Shown: positions 50,830-59,068 of the stretch, piece after piece | How the letters are laid out: every line of letters starts with the position of its first letter | Position numbering within the stretch: the stretch's first letter is position 1 | NCBI RefSeq assembly: GCF_943736995.1 | Contig: NZ_OX031157.1 | Span: 1,151,001 to 1,215,000 of the forward strand | DNA: 64,000 nt | DNA from: Sporosarcina sp. Marseille-Q4943 | GTDB taxonomy: Bacteria > Bacillota > Bacilli > Bacillales_A > Planococcaceae | Direction of reading: 5' to 3' | Translations under genes and position numbers: made by a program | The notes under the pieces: generated by a model | What the model was told of the DNA's origin: nothing | What the model saw: only the letters and a program-made list of their open reading frames with translations | The model's database searches: none

Positions 50830-52365
50830 CTAGATCGTCAATTTGAACTCCGATAGTATATCGTCCAACTCGCCGACGACTTTTTCAAAGACACCAATTT
50901 TCACATTCAGCAACTCCAATATATGGTCCTCAATTGTATGTTTAATAGCCAAATTGTATATATTAACATCATGCTCCTGCCCTAACCGGTGGACACGGCC
51001 GATCCGCTGTTCCAATTTCATCGGATTCCACGGCAAATCATAATTGATGACGTGATGGCAAAATTGCAGGTTGATTCCTTCACTTCCGGACTCCGTGGCA
51101 ATCAACACTTGCGCTTTCTCCTTAAATAATTGCTTCATCCACTCACGCTTACTTTTGCTGAACTTCCCATTAAACGGGACGCTGACGATGCCCTTTTCAT
51201 ATAAATAGTTCATTAAAAAGGCTTGGCTCGCCCGGTATTCAGTGAAAATGATGACCTTCTCGCCATTCGCTTCCTTAATGATTTCGTACGCCTTCTCCGC
51301 TTTCGTATTGACCTGTAGCGCAGCCAATTTCCGAAGCAGTTCCTCGGTGTAAGCAATTTCCTGCGGATTCGTCAGTTTCTGATGCATTTCATGCAACGTC
51401 AGAAAAGCCGCATCTTTACTGCTGCAAATTTCCTTTTGCAACGTGATCATCGAGAAGGCGCCCGAAAAGACGGAAGACACATTTTTTAACTCTGAAATCA
51501 TGTTGTACACTTCTTTTTCCTCTTCACTGAACTCAAGCGGAATGATTTGGACACGCCGAGTCGTCCATTCGATTCCTGTGTCATGCCTTGAATTGCGCAC
51601 CATCACTTGGTTGATCAATTCCTTTAAAAACTCATCCTCTTCCACGTTATGTTTGCTCGCGGAAAAGACGGATTGGAATGTCTCGAAATTGCCGAGATGC
51701 CCTGGTTTTAATAAAGAAATTAAATTGAAGAGCTCGAATACGTCATTTTGAATCGGCGTCGCCGTTAACAGCAGACAGAACTTTTTCTTCAAATTTTGCA
51801 CGAACTCATAGTTTTTCGTTTTCGGATTCTTTAATTTATGCGCCTCATCTATGATAATTAAATCAAAGTCCTGGTTATAAATGTTTTCCTTATGCGGACT
51901 CCTCTTCGCCATATCGATGCTTGCGATGACGATATTGCAGTAGTCGAGATCATACGCTTTTTTATATTGAATCACTGGAAGGTGGAATTTATAATTCAGC
52001 TCCTCGATCCATTGATTGATGAGTGAAGCCGGAACGAGGATGAGCGCTTTTTTCACGAGGCCACGAATTAAATACTCTTTCAAGATCAAACCGGCTTGAA
52101 TCGTTTTCCCGAGACCGACCTCGTCCGCAAGAATCGCTTTCCCGTTCATCCGCTCGATGACCGTTTCCGCCGCCTCCAATTGATGAGGAAAAGGCTTCAG
52201 TTCGGGTAAGTATTTCGGGCATTGGAGGCCGTGGAAGTCGGTAATCAATTTCGCCTTCTCCACGTCATAACACATTTTATACAACGTCCAATTATCCCAA
52301 GCTTTGCGATTCTCCAACCGTTCGACAAAGCCCTCTTTCCAATCGGACGACCATTCTATTTGCAT
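50830..52365 (-). CDS. yqhH: SNF2-type helicase YqhH
   Basis: 511 residues from ATG 52365 (GAGGGG 6 bases upstream); the longer frame from 52527 adds residues that are not family-like. Motifs: LADEVGLGKTIQAGLI (Walker A), LIIIDEAHKLKNP (DEAH), LLTATPIQND, ATESGSEGINLQFCHHVINYDLPWNPMKLEQRIGRVHRLGQ. It is a Rad54/SNF2-class ATPase likely to act on DNA or protein-DNA complexes, operon partner of YqhG. Confidence 0.88.
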   Translation of the reverse strand: MQIEWSSDWKEGFVERLENRKAWDNWTLYKMCYDVEKAKLITDFHGLQCPKYLPELKPFPHQLEAAETVIERMNGKAILADEVGLGKTIQAGLILKEYLIRGLVKKALILVPASLINQWIEELNYKFHLPVIQYKKAYDLDYCNIVIASIDMAKRSPHKENIYNQDFDLIIIDEAHKLKNPKTKNYEFVQNLKKKFCLLLTATPIQNDVFELFNLISLLKPGHLGNFETFQSVFSASKHNVEEDEFLKELINQVMVRNSRHDTGIEWTTRRVQIIPLEFSEEEKEVYNMISELKNVSSVFSGAFSMITLQKEICSSKDAAFLTLHEMHQKLTNPQEIAYTEELLRKLAALQVNTKAEKAYEIIKEANGEKVIIFTEYRASQAFLMNYLYEKGIVSVPFNGKFSKSKREWMKQLFKEKAQVLIATESGSEGINLQFCHHVINYDLPWNPMKLEQRIGRVHRLGQEHDVNIYNLAIKHTIEDHILELLNVKIGVFEKVVGELDDILSEFKLTI

Positions 52366-52511
52366 AAACATCCCCTCATCCGATATTTTCTTGTTAGATT
52401 GTCCAAAAACGGAATTCCTATGTGCAAGACGGATGTTGTTCATTGCAAATCCTTCATTTATACTTAATCCTAACGACCGAATTTTCAAAAACCAAGAAAG
52501 AGGGGGAAAAA

Positions 52512-52892
52512 ATGAAACTAGGAGCATTCTCTGTAAGTCTCAATGTCAAAGACATTCATCAATCGAAAGCATTTTACGAAAACCTTGGATTTCAATCGTT
52601 TGGAGGAGACATTGACCAAAACTGGCTCATTATGAAAAATGAAGATACCATTATCGGCCTCTTCCAAGGGATGTTCGAGAAAAACATTCTCACATTTAAT
52701 CCAGGCTGGAATCAAAATGCCGAAAATCTCGATTCATTTACGGATGTGAGAGATCTTCAAAAGGAACTGAAAGAGAAAGGCGTTCAACTGCTGACCGAGG
52801 CGGATGAAGATAGTGTCGGGGTTGCGCATTTCACTCTTGAAGATCCGGATGGGAATCTTATTCTTGTAGACCAACATGTAAATCGCCCATGA
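52512..52892 (+). CDS. VOC family (glyoxalase/bleomycin resistance-like) protein
   Basis: 126 residues from ATG 52512 (GAGGGGG upstream). Two beta-alpha-beta-beta-beta modules: [26 protein letters not shown] and [21 protein letters not shown]. The metal-ligand-type residues are only partly present. Role open: antibiotic sequestration, dioxygenase or isomerase. It diverges from yqhH. Confidence 0.85.
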   Translation: MKLGAFSVSLNVKDIHQSKAFYENLGFQSFGGDIDQNWLIMKNEDTIIGLFQGMFEKNILTFNPGWNQNAENLDSFTDVRDLQKELKEKGVQLLTEADEDSVGVAHFTLEDPDGNLILVDQHVNRP

Positions 52893-52940
52893 AAAATCCC
52901 CCTTCTAATGCCAAATCGGCCTAGAAGGGGGATTTTTTCA
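52891..52940 (+). terminator. Terminator
   Basis: AATCCCCCTTCTA / TAGAAGGGGGATT stem, then TTTTT. Confidence 0.92.
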
Positions 52941-53071
52941 ATTTGTATTTTAATGATTGTTCGCTCATGAAGACCTTCAAAATCATGAAACTATTCTCAT
53001 CCTTTTCCGTATAGTAAACTAGCGCGTTACGATTTTCTTTTAATTACAAATAGAAAGGAACGTGTTCGATC

Positions 53072-53803
53072 ATGAGGTCAGCCAACCCAAGCTTAGGGGA
53101 AAACACCTTTAAAGGTTTACGGACAGAAAATGGAATGTCGATGACCATTCAAGGAACGGTGAACAAGACGTTCATCCTGTTCCTCTTGTTGTGTGTAACG
53201 GCAGTCTTCACTTGGCATCAGCATTTTTCAGGGAATGACGTTCAAGCGTGGCTGTGGATCGGTCTCCTCGGTGGTTTCGTCGTAGCCCTCATTACTATTT
53301 TTGTGAAAAGGGCAGCTCCTTACACTGCTCCGCTATATGCACTGTTGGAAGGTCTAGCTATCGGAGGGATTTCCGCTATGTTCGAATCCCAATTTGAAGG
53401 GATTACGACACAGGCAATCCTGTTGACACTCGGAACGTTATTCTCACTTCTGTTTGCGTATCGTTCAGGTTTGATCAAAGTGACCGAAAACTTCAAGCTC
53501 GGCGTCGTAGCCGCGACCGGTGCAATATTTTTCGTTTATATCGCGGATTTCATCCTTCGTTTCTTCAGAATGGAAGTCCCTTTCATCCACGAGACAGGAG
53601 TTGTCGGCATTCTCATTTCCGTCGCCATTGTCGTCGTCGCCGCGCTGAACCTCGTCCTTGATTTTGATTTCATTGAAAAAGGAGCGGAACAACGAGCGCC
53701 GAAGTATATGGAATGGTACGGCGCATTCGGCTTAATGGTCACATTAATATGGTTGTATTTTGAAATTTTAAGGCTTCTATCTAAAATAAGAAGCAATCGA
53801 TAA
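53072..53803 (+). CDS. Bax inhibitor-1 / YccA family membrane protein
   Basis: 243 residues with seven predicted membrane segments (FILFLLLCVTAVFTW onward). AGALEGLAIGG-like stretch (APLYALLEGLAIGGIS) and the conserved Asp-containing LVLDFDFIEKGAEQRAPKYMEWYGAFGLMVTLIWLYFEIL are those of the YccA subfamily of BI-1/TMBIM proteins, pH-sensitive calcium leak channels in studied members. Followed 16 bases later by the DUF2500 gene, so co-transcribed. Confidence 0.88.
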   Translation: MRSANPSLGENTFKGLRTENGMSMTIQGTVNKTFILFLLLCVTAVFTWHQHFSGNDVQAWLWIGLLGGFVVALITIFVKRAAPYTAPLYALLEGLAIGGISAMFESQFEGITTQAILLTLGTLFSLLFAYRSGLIKVTENFKLGVVAATGAIFFVYIADFILRFFRMEVPFIHETGVVGILISVAIVVVAALNLVLDFDFIEKGAEQRAPKYMEWYGAFGLMVTLIWLYFEILRLLSKIRSNR

Positions 53804-53819
53804 GATAGGTGGTGGCGAA

Positions 53820-54194
53820 ATGGGCTTTTCCCCGTTCGACGATTTTATGTTTAGTGCTGTGCCGATCTTTATTTTCGTCATTTTTGTTATTGTGATCGGC
53901 GGAATAATTTTTACGCTCGTTAAAGGTGCCGGTCAATGGTCCTCCAATAATAGCTCGCCGCGCCTGACGGTTCCTGCCCAAGTGAAAACGAAGCGGACAA
54001 ACACATCGGGCGGCAGCGGCAATTCTTCTGCCCACACGTCTTACTACGTCACGTTCCAAGTGGAAAGCGGCGACCGGATGGAGTTGAAGATGTCCGGAAG
54101 TGAGTACGGCATGTTAGCTGAAGACGACCTCGGCCTCCTCACCTTTCAAGGCACGCGTTATCTAGGATTTGACCGAAACGGCACAACAGAGTAA
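53820..54194 (+). CDS. DUF2500 membrane-anchored protein
   Basis: 124 residues: one N-terminal membrane helix (VPIFIFVIFVIVIGGIIFTLV), a Ser/Asn-rich linker, and a small beta domain (VPAQVKTKRTNT ... SYYVTFQVESGDRMELKMSGSEYGMLAEDDLGLLTFQGTRYLGF) typical of DUF2500. Function unknown. AGGTGG before ATG. Confidence 0.85.
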   Translation: MGFSPFDDFMFSAVPIFIFVIFVIVIGGIIFTLVKGAGQWSSNNSSPRLTVPAQVKTKRTNTSGGSGNSSAHTSYYVTFQVESGDRMELKMSGSEYGMLAEDDLGLLTFQGTRYLGFDRNGTTE

Positions 54195-54197
54195 AAA

Positions 54198-54242
54198 TGA
54201 TCCATCCTTTTGAGTCGCCCACTCAAGGATGGATTTTTTCTA
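54198..54242 (+). terminator. Terminator
   Basis: ATCCATCCTT..GAGT / ACTC..AAGGATGGAT stem followed by T6. Confidence 0.88.
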
Positions 54243-54266
54243 TTTTAAGTGCTTTTTCTGGTTTGC

Positions 54267-54412
54267 GGTGCCTGTGCAACACACATTTATGACAATTCAC
54301 CAATATTTATATTCATGCACATTTCAACAACGATCGACTTTATGAATCAATCACGGCAAATAACATTATACAATTGTAGTGTATAATCTGAATTGTTTGT
54401 TGCACAGGCACC
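54267..54412 (+). repeat. Palindromic element, copy E (146 bp)
   Basis: Ends GGTGCCTGTGCAAC / GTTGCACAGGCACC, again a paired change of the inner positions. Right hairpin TATAC / GTATA. The sequence just outside its right end (AAAAGATTCTGAAAA) is shared with copy F. This copy follows a plus-strand gene, unlike the others. Confidence 0.92.
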
Positions 54413-54628
54413 AAAAAGATTCTGAAAACAGTCTCGGTTACTACCTTATACTCACCACCATATTTTTCTGAAAGTTTTATAAATATAATATTGATTATTT
54501 TCTGTTATTTTGGTACGTTGTACAATATGACATCCTTGCAGTCTTCTAAAATGCTCAGAGTTGATGTGGGGATCGACTCTTGTAAACTGCGAGATGGCGT
54601 ACATTTTGTAGCAAAGGGGATGAATGGA
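54413..54628 (+). other. Upstream region of the DUF485-symporter operon
   Basis: AT-rich leader. A TACAAT at about 54520-54525 may be a -10 but no convincing -35 was found. The in-frame ORF extension from 54491 lacks a ribosome site. Confidence 0.35.
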
Positions 54629-54991
54629 ATGACAGTGAAGATGAAGAAATCGGAGACAACTGTTGAGCGGGAGAGGCGGCTAATGACAGATGGTCTGCTC
54701 GATTATGAACGGCTCATCGAAACAGCGGAGTTCAAGCAATTGGTCAAAAAGAAGAAAAACTTTTTCCGACCTTATGTCATCGCTTTTTTTGCAATCTATT
54801 TGATGCTTCCAATATTGACGGGATATACGTCAATCCTTGAAGCGCGGGCGATCGGCTGGATGACGTGGACGTGGGTCTATGCTTTTGGCATGTTCGTCAT
54901 GGTTTGGGTTCTTACACAGATTTATGTAAAAAAGGCTAGAGAATTCGATAAAGACGTCGAGCAATTGCTCGGAAAACACGTCCAGAAATAA
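54629..54991 (+). CDS. DUF485 membrane protein, symporter partner
   Basis: About 120 residues from ATG 54629 (AAAGGGG 9 bases upstream; ATG 54620 also in frame). Two membrane helices (YVIAFFAIYLMLPILTGY and WTWVYAFGMFVMVWVLTQIYV) with a charged N-terminus: the DUF485 pattern. Such genes almost always precede an ActP-type solute:sodium symporter, as here (14-bp gap), and probably encode an accessory subunit. Confidence 0.85.
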   Translation: MTVKMKKSETTVERERRLMTDGLLDYERLIETAEFKQLVKKKKNFFRPYVIAFFAIYLMLPILTGYTSILEARAIGWMTWTWVYAFGMFVMVWVLTQIYVKKAREFDKDVEQLLGKHVQK

Positions 54992-55005
54992 GGGGGGAAT
55001 GAATT

Positions 55006-56553
55006 ATGAGTTTTTGGTCCTATTCAATCTTTTTTGCAGTTATCGCTTTGACGCTTTACATCACCTATTGGGCAGCTAAACAAACGCGCACGGCTAGTGA
55101 GTTTTATACGGCCGGCGGTTCGTTGACGGGATGGCAGAACGGAATGGCCATTGCAGGGGACTATTTATCGGCCGCGTCGTTCCTAGGGATCGCTGGAGCC
55201 ATTTCACTGAATGGCTTTGATGGTTTCTATTACAGCGTCGGCTGGTTGACTGCTTATCTTGTTGTTCTCTTTTTAATCGCGGAACCGCTTCGGAACCTTG
55301 GAAAGTACACGATGGCCGATATGATCGGATCACGGTTCGGAGCAAAGAAAGTCCGTGGGGCTGCAGCACTCAATACGATTACAATCGTCCTTTTCTATAT
55401 GCTCGCTCAACTTGTCGGCGCAGGTGCGCTCATTAAACTGCTATTCGGCATCGAGTACTGGATTTCCGTCCTCATCGTCGGTGTCATGATGATGATCTAT
55501 GTTTTATTCGGCGGAATGACTGCTACGAGCTGGGTGCAGATCATCAAAGCGATACTGCTCATGGTTGGGACAATCGTTATTTCTTTCCTTGTCCTTATGA
55601 AATTCAATTTTAATTTCGTCGGCATGTTCGATCTCATGCGGAATGCGACGCCACACGGAGAGTCATTCCTACATTCCGGTGTTGTCTATAAAGATCCGAT
55701 CGGCCTTATTTCCGTGCTTCTCGCACTCGTTCTTGGAACCGCGGGTCTGCCACACATCCTTATGCGTTTCTTTACGGTAAAAGACGCAAAAACGGCGCGT
55801 TCTTCCGTCGTGTACGCAGTGTGGATCATCGGGATTTTCTATGTTATGACGATTTTCCTCGGATTTGGTGCCGCCAAATTCGTCGGCAGGGACGCTATCG
55901 TCGCGGAAAACGCGGCGGGCAATATGGCAGCTCCTATGCTTGCCGGGGTGCTCGGTGGGGATATGCTTGAATCATTCGTCGCCGCCGTTGCGTTTGCCAC
56001 AATTCTCGCAGTCGTTGCAGGGCTCGTGCTGTCCGGCGCGTCGGCAATCGCACATGATATTTACGCAGAAATCATCAAAAAAGGAAAAGTGACGGAAAAG
56101 CAGCAAGTCAGAGCAGCGCGTCTTGCTGCAATCGGGGTATCCGTCGTTTCTATCTTGCTTGCACTTGGATCGGAAAAACTCAATGTCGCGTTCCTCGTGT
56201 CGCTCGCATTCTGTATCGCCGCGTCCGCGAACGTTCCGACAATCCTGTTCACGATCTACTGGCGCAAATTTAATACGACAGGCGCGGTTGCCTCCATGCT
56301 GACAGGGCTCATCACCGCCCTCATTCTCGTCGCGGTCAGCCCGAACGTCATCAACCCGGTCGAAGGAGCTGCATTCTTCGTCGGTGAACCGCTCTTCCCG
56401 TTCGTCAATCCGGCGATCATCTCCATTCCAGCCGGGTTCCTTGCAGCCGTCATCGGCACTCACTTAGGAGCAAAACGTGCGGAAGCCGCAGAAATCGCCT
56501 ATGCGGAAGTCCGTTTCAAAGCGGAGACAGGCTATCGCGGAGCGGAAGGCTAA
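55006..56553 (+). CDS. Cation/acetate-type symporter (SSS family, ActP/YwcA-like)
   Basis: 515 residues, 13 or so membrane segments. RTASEFYTAGGSLTGWQNGMAIAGDYLSAASFLGIAG is the sodium:solute symporter family start typical of ActP; AGLPHILMRFFTVKDAKTARSS is also typical. It imports acetate or another short monocarboxylate with a cation. AAGGGGGG before ATG. Operon with DUF485. Confidence 0.88.
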   Translation: MSFWSYSIFFAVIALTLYITYWAAKQTRTASEFYTAGGSLTGWQNGMAIAGDYLSAASFLGIAGAISLNGFDGFYYSVGWLTAYLVVLFLIAEPLRNLGKYTMADMIGSRFGAKKVRGAAALNTITIVLFYMLAQLVGAGALIKLLFGIEYWISVLIVGVMMMIYVLFGGMTATSWVQIIKAILLMVGTIVISFLVLMKFNFNFVGMFDLMRNATPHGESFLHSGVVYKDPIGLISVLLALVLGTAGLPHILMRFFTVKDAKTARSSVVYAVWIIGIFYVMTIFLGFGAAKFVGRDAIVAENAAGNMAAPMLAGVLGGDMLESFVAAVAFATILAVVAGLVLSGASAIAHDIYAEIIKKGKVTEKQQVRAARLAAIGVSVVSILLALGSEKLNVAFLVSLAFCIAASANVPTILFTIYWRKFNTTGAVASMLTGLITALILVAVSPNVINPVEGAAFFVGEPLFPFVNPAIISIPAGFLAAVIGTHLGAKRAEAAEIAYAEVRFKAETGYRGAEG

Positions 56554-56579
56554 GCATCAGAATGATCATTTGAATAAAA

Positions 56580-56626
56580 ATGAAAATGCCCTCGGAAATC
56601 GGTTTACCGTTTCCGAGGGCATTCTA
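56580..56626 (+). terminator. Terminator
   Basis: AATGCCCTCGGAAA / TTTCCGAGGGCATT, 11-base loop, then CTATTTAT. Confidence 0.85.
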
Positions 56627-56639
56627 TTTATCCACAGAC

Positions 56640-56786
56640 GGTGCCTGTGCAAGACACATTTATGACAATTCAATCCAATTAATATTCATGCATTTTGAAA
56701 CGATAAGAAAGTTGCCAAATCAAAATTTCCTAATCAACTTTATACAATTGCAACGTATAATCTGAATTGTTCGTTGCACAGGCACC
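56640..56786 (+). repeat. Palindromic element, copy F (147 bp)
   Basis: Ends GGTGCCTGTGCAA / TTGCACAGGCACC. Right hairpin TATAC / GTATA with a changed loop (AATTGCAAC). It ends 16 bases before the aspA stop codon. Confidence 0.92.
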
Positions 56787-56802
56787 GAAAAGATTCTGAA
56801 AA

Positions 56803-58218
56803 TTAATAGGGTGTTATGCCTTCCTTTTTCATCTCTGTCATTTGATGAGGGTCGAGCAAGCGGTTTAGTTCTTCATGGGTGAGCACGTCGTAACGCAGGC
56901 AGAGTTCTTTCAGCGGGACGCCTGTTTCAAACGATTCACGTGCGATTTTCGATGACATCTCATAGCCGATGAATGGCGTTAGCGCCGTGATCGTGCCGAT
57001 GCTTTTTTCTACATACTCCTCCATTTGCGCTACGTTCGCGGTGATGCCGCTAATGCAGTACTTGCGGAACACTTCGATGCCGTTGTTCATAACCGTCAAT
57101 GATTGCAATAAATTATAGACAAGCACTGGCTCCATGACATTCAATTCAAATTGTCCGGCTTCCGAAGCGAGGCTGATTGTATGGTCGTTTCCGATTACTT
57201 GGAAGGCGATCTGGTTCATCACTTCCGCCATGACCGGATTCACTTTTCCTGGCATGATGGAGGAACCTGGCTGCCTTGCCGGTAGATTGATTTCATTCAG
57301 GCCGGCTTTCGGACCTGAAGCCATCAACCGCAGATCGTTCGCCATTTTCGATAGATTGATCATGCAAATTTTCAAAGCGGAAGACAGCTCTGTGTACACA
57401 TCCGTATTCTGTGTCGAGTCGATCAGATTGCAAGCAGATTTCAATGGCAAGCCACTTATTGCACGCAATTGTTCCACCGCGGTTTCAATGTATCGCGCAT
57501 TTGCATTGAGCCCTGTGCCGATTGCAGTGGCGCCCATATTGATTTCGGAAAGATGCTTTCTCGTCCTACCGATCCGTTCGATATCGCGTTCGATGACACT
57601 CCGATACGCGCTAAATTCCTGGCCTAATCGGATGGGAACGGCATCTTGCAAGTGCGTCCTCCCCATTTTGATGATGCCGTCAAATTCCAGTTCCTTCGCC
57701 TTCAGCTCGTCCACAAACCGCTCCATCGTTTCCAGCAGCTGATTGACCATTTGATGGGTCGCAATTTTAATCGCCGTCGGGAATGCATCATTTGTCGACT
57801 GCGACATATTGACATGGTTGTTCGGACTTATGTATCCATAATCGCCTTTTTCACGCCCCATCATTTCAAGTGCACGGTTAGCAATGACTTCATTTGCATT
57901 CATGTTGAATGAAGTGCCTGCACCCCCTTGAATCGGGTCGACGATGAACTGATCCGTCAATATCCCCTCGACCACCTCATCCGCCGCTTCCACGATGAAG
58001 AGTCCTACATCCTCAGGCAAGTCATTGACAAGCACATTCGAAATCGCTGCCGCTTTCTTCACAATCCCTATTGCACGAATTAACTCGGGATGCATGCGCT
58101 CCTTCGTAATTGGAAAGTTTTCAGTCGCCCGTATCGTTTGAATCCCGTAATATGCATCATTGGGAACTTCTTTTTCCCCTAAGAAATCCTTCTCGATTCT
58201 TCCGGATAATAAATTCAT
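56803..58218 (-). CDS. aspA: Aspartate ammonia-lyase
   Basis: 471 residues of the fumarase/aspartase superfamily. Signature GSSIMPGKVNPV (about 316-327) holds the catalytic Ser loop; also YGIQTIRATENFPI and NMSQSTNDAFPTAIKIA. It converts aspartate to fumarate and ammonia. The GYVSPN-like and MGRTHLQDA motifs fit aspartase rather than fumarase. Single gene with a structured leader upstream. CAGGAATAA is a weak ribosome site. Confidence 0.9.
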   Translation of the reverse strand: MNLLSGRIEKDFLGEKEVPNDAYYGIQTIRATENFPITKERMHPELIRAIGIVKKAAAISNVLVNDLPEDVGLFIVEAADEVVEGILTDQFIVDPIQGGAGTSFNMNANEVIANRALEMMGREKGDYGYISPNNHVNMSQSTNDAFPTAIKIATHQMVNQLLETMERFVDELKAKELEFDGIIKMGRTHLQDAVPIRLGQEFSAYRSVIERDIERIGRTRKHLSEINMGATAIGTGLNANARYIETAVEQLRAISGLPLKSACNLIDSTQNTDVYTELSSALKICMINLSKMANDLRLMASGPKAGLNEINLPARQPGSSIMPGKVNPVMAEVMNQIAFQVIGNDHTISLASEAGQFELNVMEPVLVYNLLQSLTVMNNGIEVFRKYCISGITANVAQMEEYVEKSIGTITALTPFIGYEMSSKIARESFETGVPLKELCLRYDVLTHEELNRLLDPHQMTEMKKEGITPY

Positions 58219-58254
58219 TTATTCCTGTTTCCTCTCGTTATGTATATCGCCAAT

Positions 58255-58320
58255 AAGGCGTACGATGAACATTGCGTGAGCAGACTTATTCTGCCTGGCA
58301 TCATGTTAATCGTACGCCTT
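58255..58320. repeat. Nested inverted repeat in the aspA leader
   Basis: AAGGCGTACGAT (58255-58266) / ATCGTACGCCTT (58309-58320), perfect 12-bp arms. Inside it is a perfect GCAGA / TCTGC hairpin (read on minus). On the plus strand TTTTAT follows, so it may also be the terminator of luxS-side antisense transcription; on the minus strand it lies in the aspA 5' leader. Confidence 0.6.
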
Positions 58321-58389
58321 TTATCGATAGAATGCTATCGTTTTTTTTTGGTTATTTAAGAGATAAATCAAACCCCATTTGCCGAAACT

Positions 58390-58863
58390 TTATTCAAAAA
58401 CCGTCGTCCACTCGTCCCGTTTTTCCAACATCTTTTTCGCCGCATCCTTCGCGCCTTCAAGGCTATGGCTCGCGGCCCATCCGCATTGGACTTCATTGCA
58501 AGCAGGCACTTCGTCGGCAGCCAAGACATCATTCAATGTCTTCTCCAATATGTCGAGCACGCCTTCGTAATCATCGTGGTTGATGAGTGCCAAATAATAT
58601 CCTGTCTGGCATCCCATCGGACTAATGTCTACGATTCTGTCCGAATGGTTCCTGCTGAACTCTGCCATCATATGCTCCAATGAATGAATCGCAGGCATTT
58701 CAAGATGTTCCTTATTCGGCTGGCAAAAACGGATGTCGTATTTCCGGATGACGTCGCCATTGATCCCTTCCTTCACCCCGGCAAGACGCACAAACGGCGC
58801 TTTCACTTTTGTATGGTCCAAATTGAAGCTTTCCACATTCATCTTCTTTTCTTTCGTCGACAT
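58390..58863 (-). CDS. luxS: S-ribosylhomocysteine lyase LuxS
   Basis: 157 residues. Metal site HSLEH (60-64) plus the Cys in [11 protein letters not shown], with [23 protein letters not shown] around the active site. It splits S-ribosylhomocysteine to homocysteine and the AI-2 precursor DPD. AAGGAGTGGAG precedes the ATG. Monocistronic; a TATAAT (58903-58898) 35 bases upstream is the likely -10. Confidence 0.95.
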   Translation of the reverse strand: MSTKEKKMNVESFNLDHTKVKAPFVRLAGVKEGINGDVIRKYDIRFCQPNKEHLEMPAIHSLEHMMAEFSRNHSDRIVDISPMGCQTGYYLALINHDDYEGVLDILEKTLNDVLAADEVPACNEVQCGWAASHSLEGAKDAAKKMLEKRDEWTTVFE

Positions 58864-58926
58864 GTCTCCACTCCTTATCCTCGCATCCGTGCAATCAATT
58901 ATACCCTATTGATTTACTCGGTTTTT

Positions 58927-58950
58927 ATTCAGAATATCAAAATTCTGAAT
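58927..58950. promoter_or_regulatory. Palindromic operator candidate between luxS and opu-type operon
   Basis: ATTCAGAAT (58927-58935) / ATTCTGAAT (58942-58950), perfect 9-bp arms with a 6-bp centre, 24 bases just upstream of the luxS promoter and about 120 bases before the ABC operon. Size suits a MarR/GbsR-type or TetR-type dimer. Confidence 0.5.
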
Positions 58951-59068
58951 AGATAGCAAGATGGCAAGATAGAAAAACTTCAAATAGACATATTCCGTCC
59001 ATAGATTGCCAATCATTTTCATTAATCGCTTTTTTATGTCACGATGGTGAAATGAAGGAGTGGATTCG

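Noticed and set aside
40689..56786. The GGTGCC elements as insertion sequences with a transposase
   Set aside because: Only 146-147 bp long with no open frame; at most a non-autonomous element.
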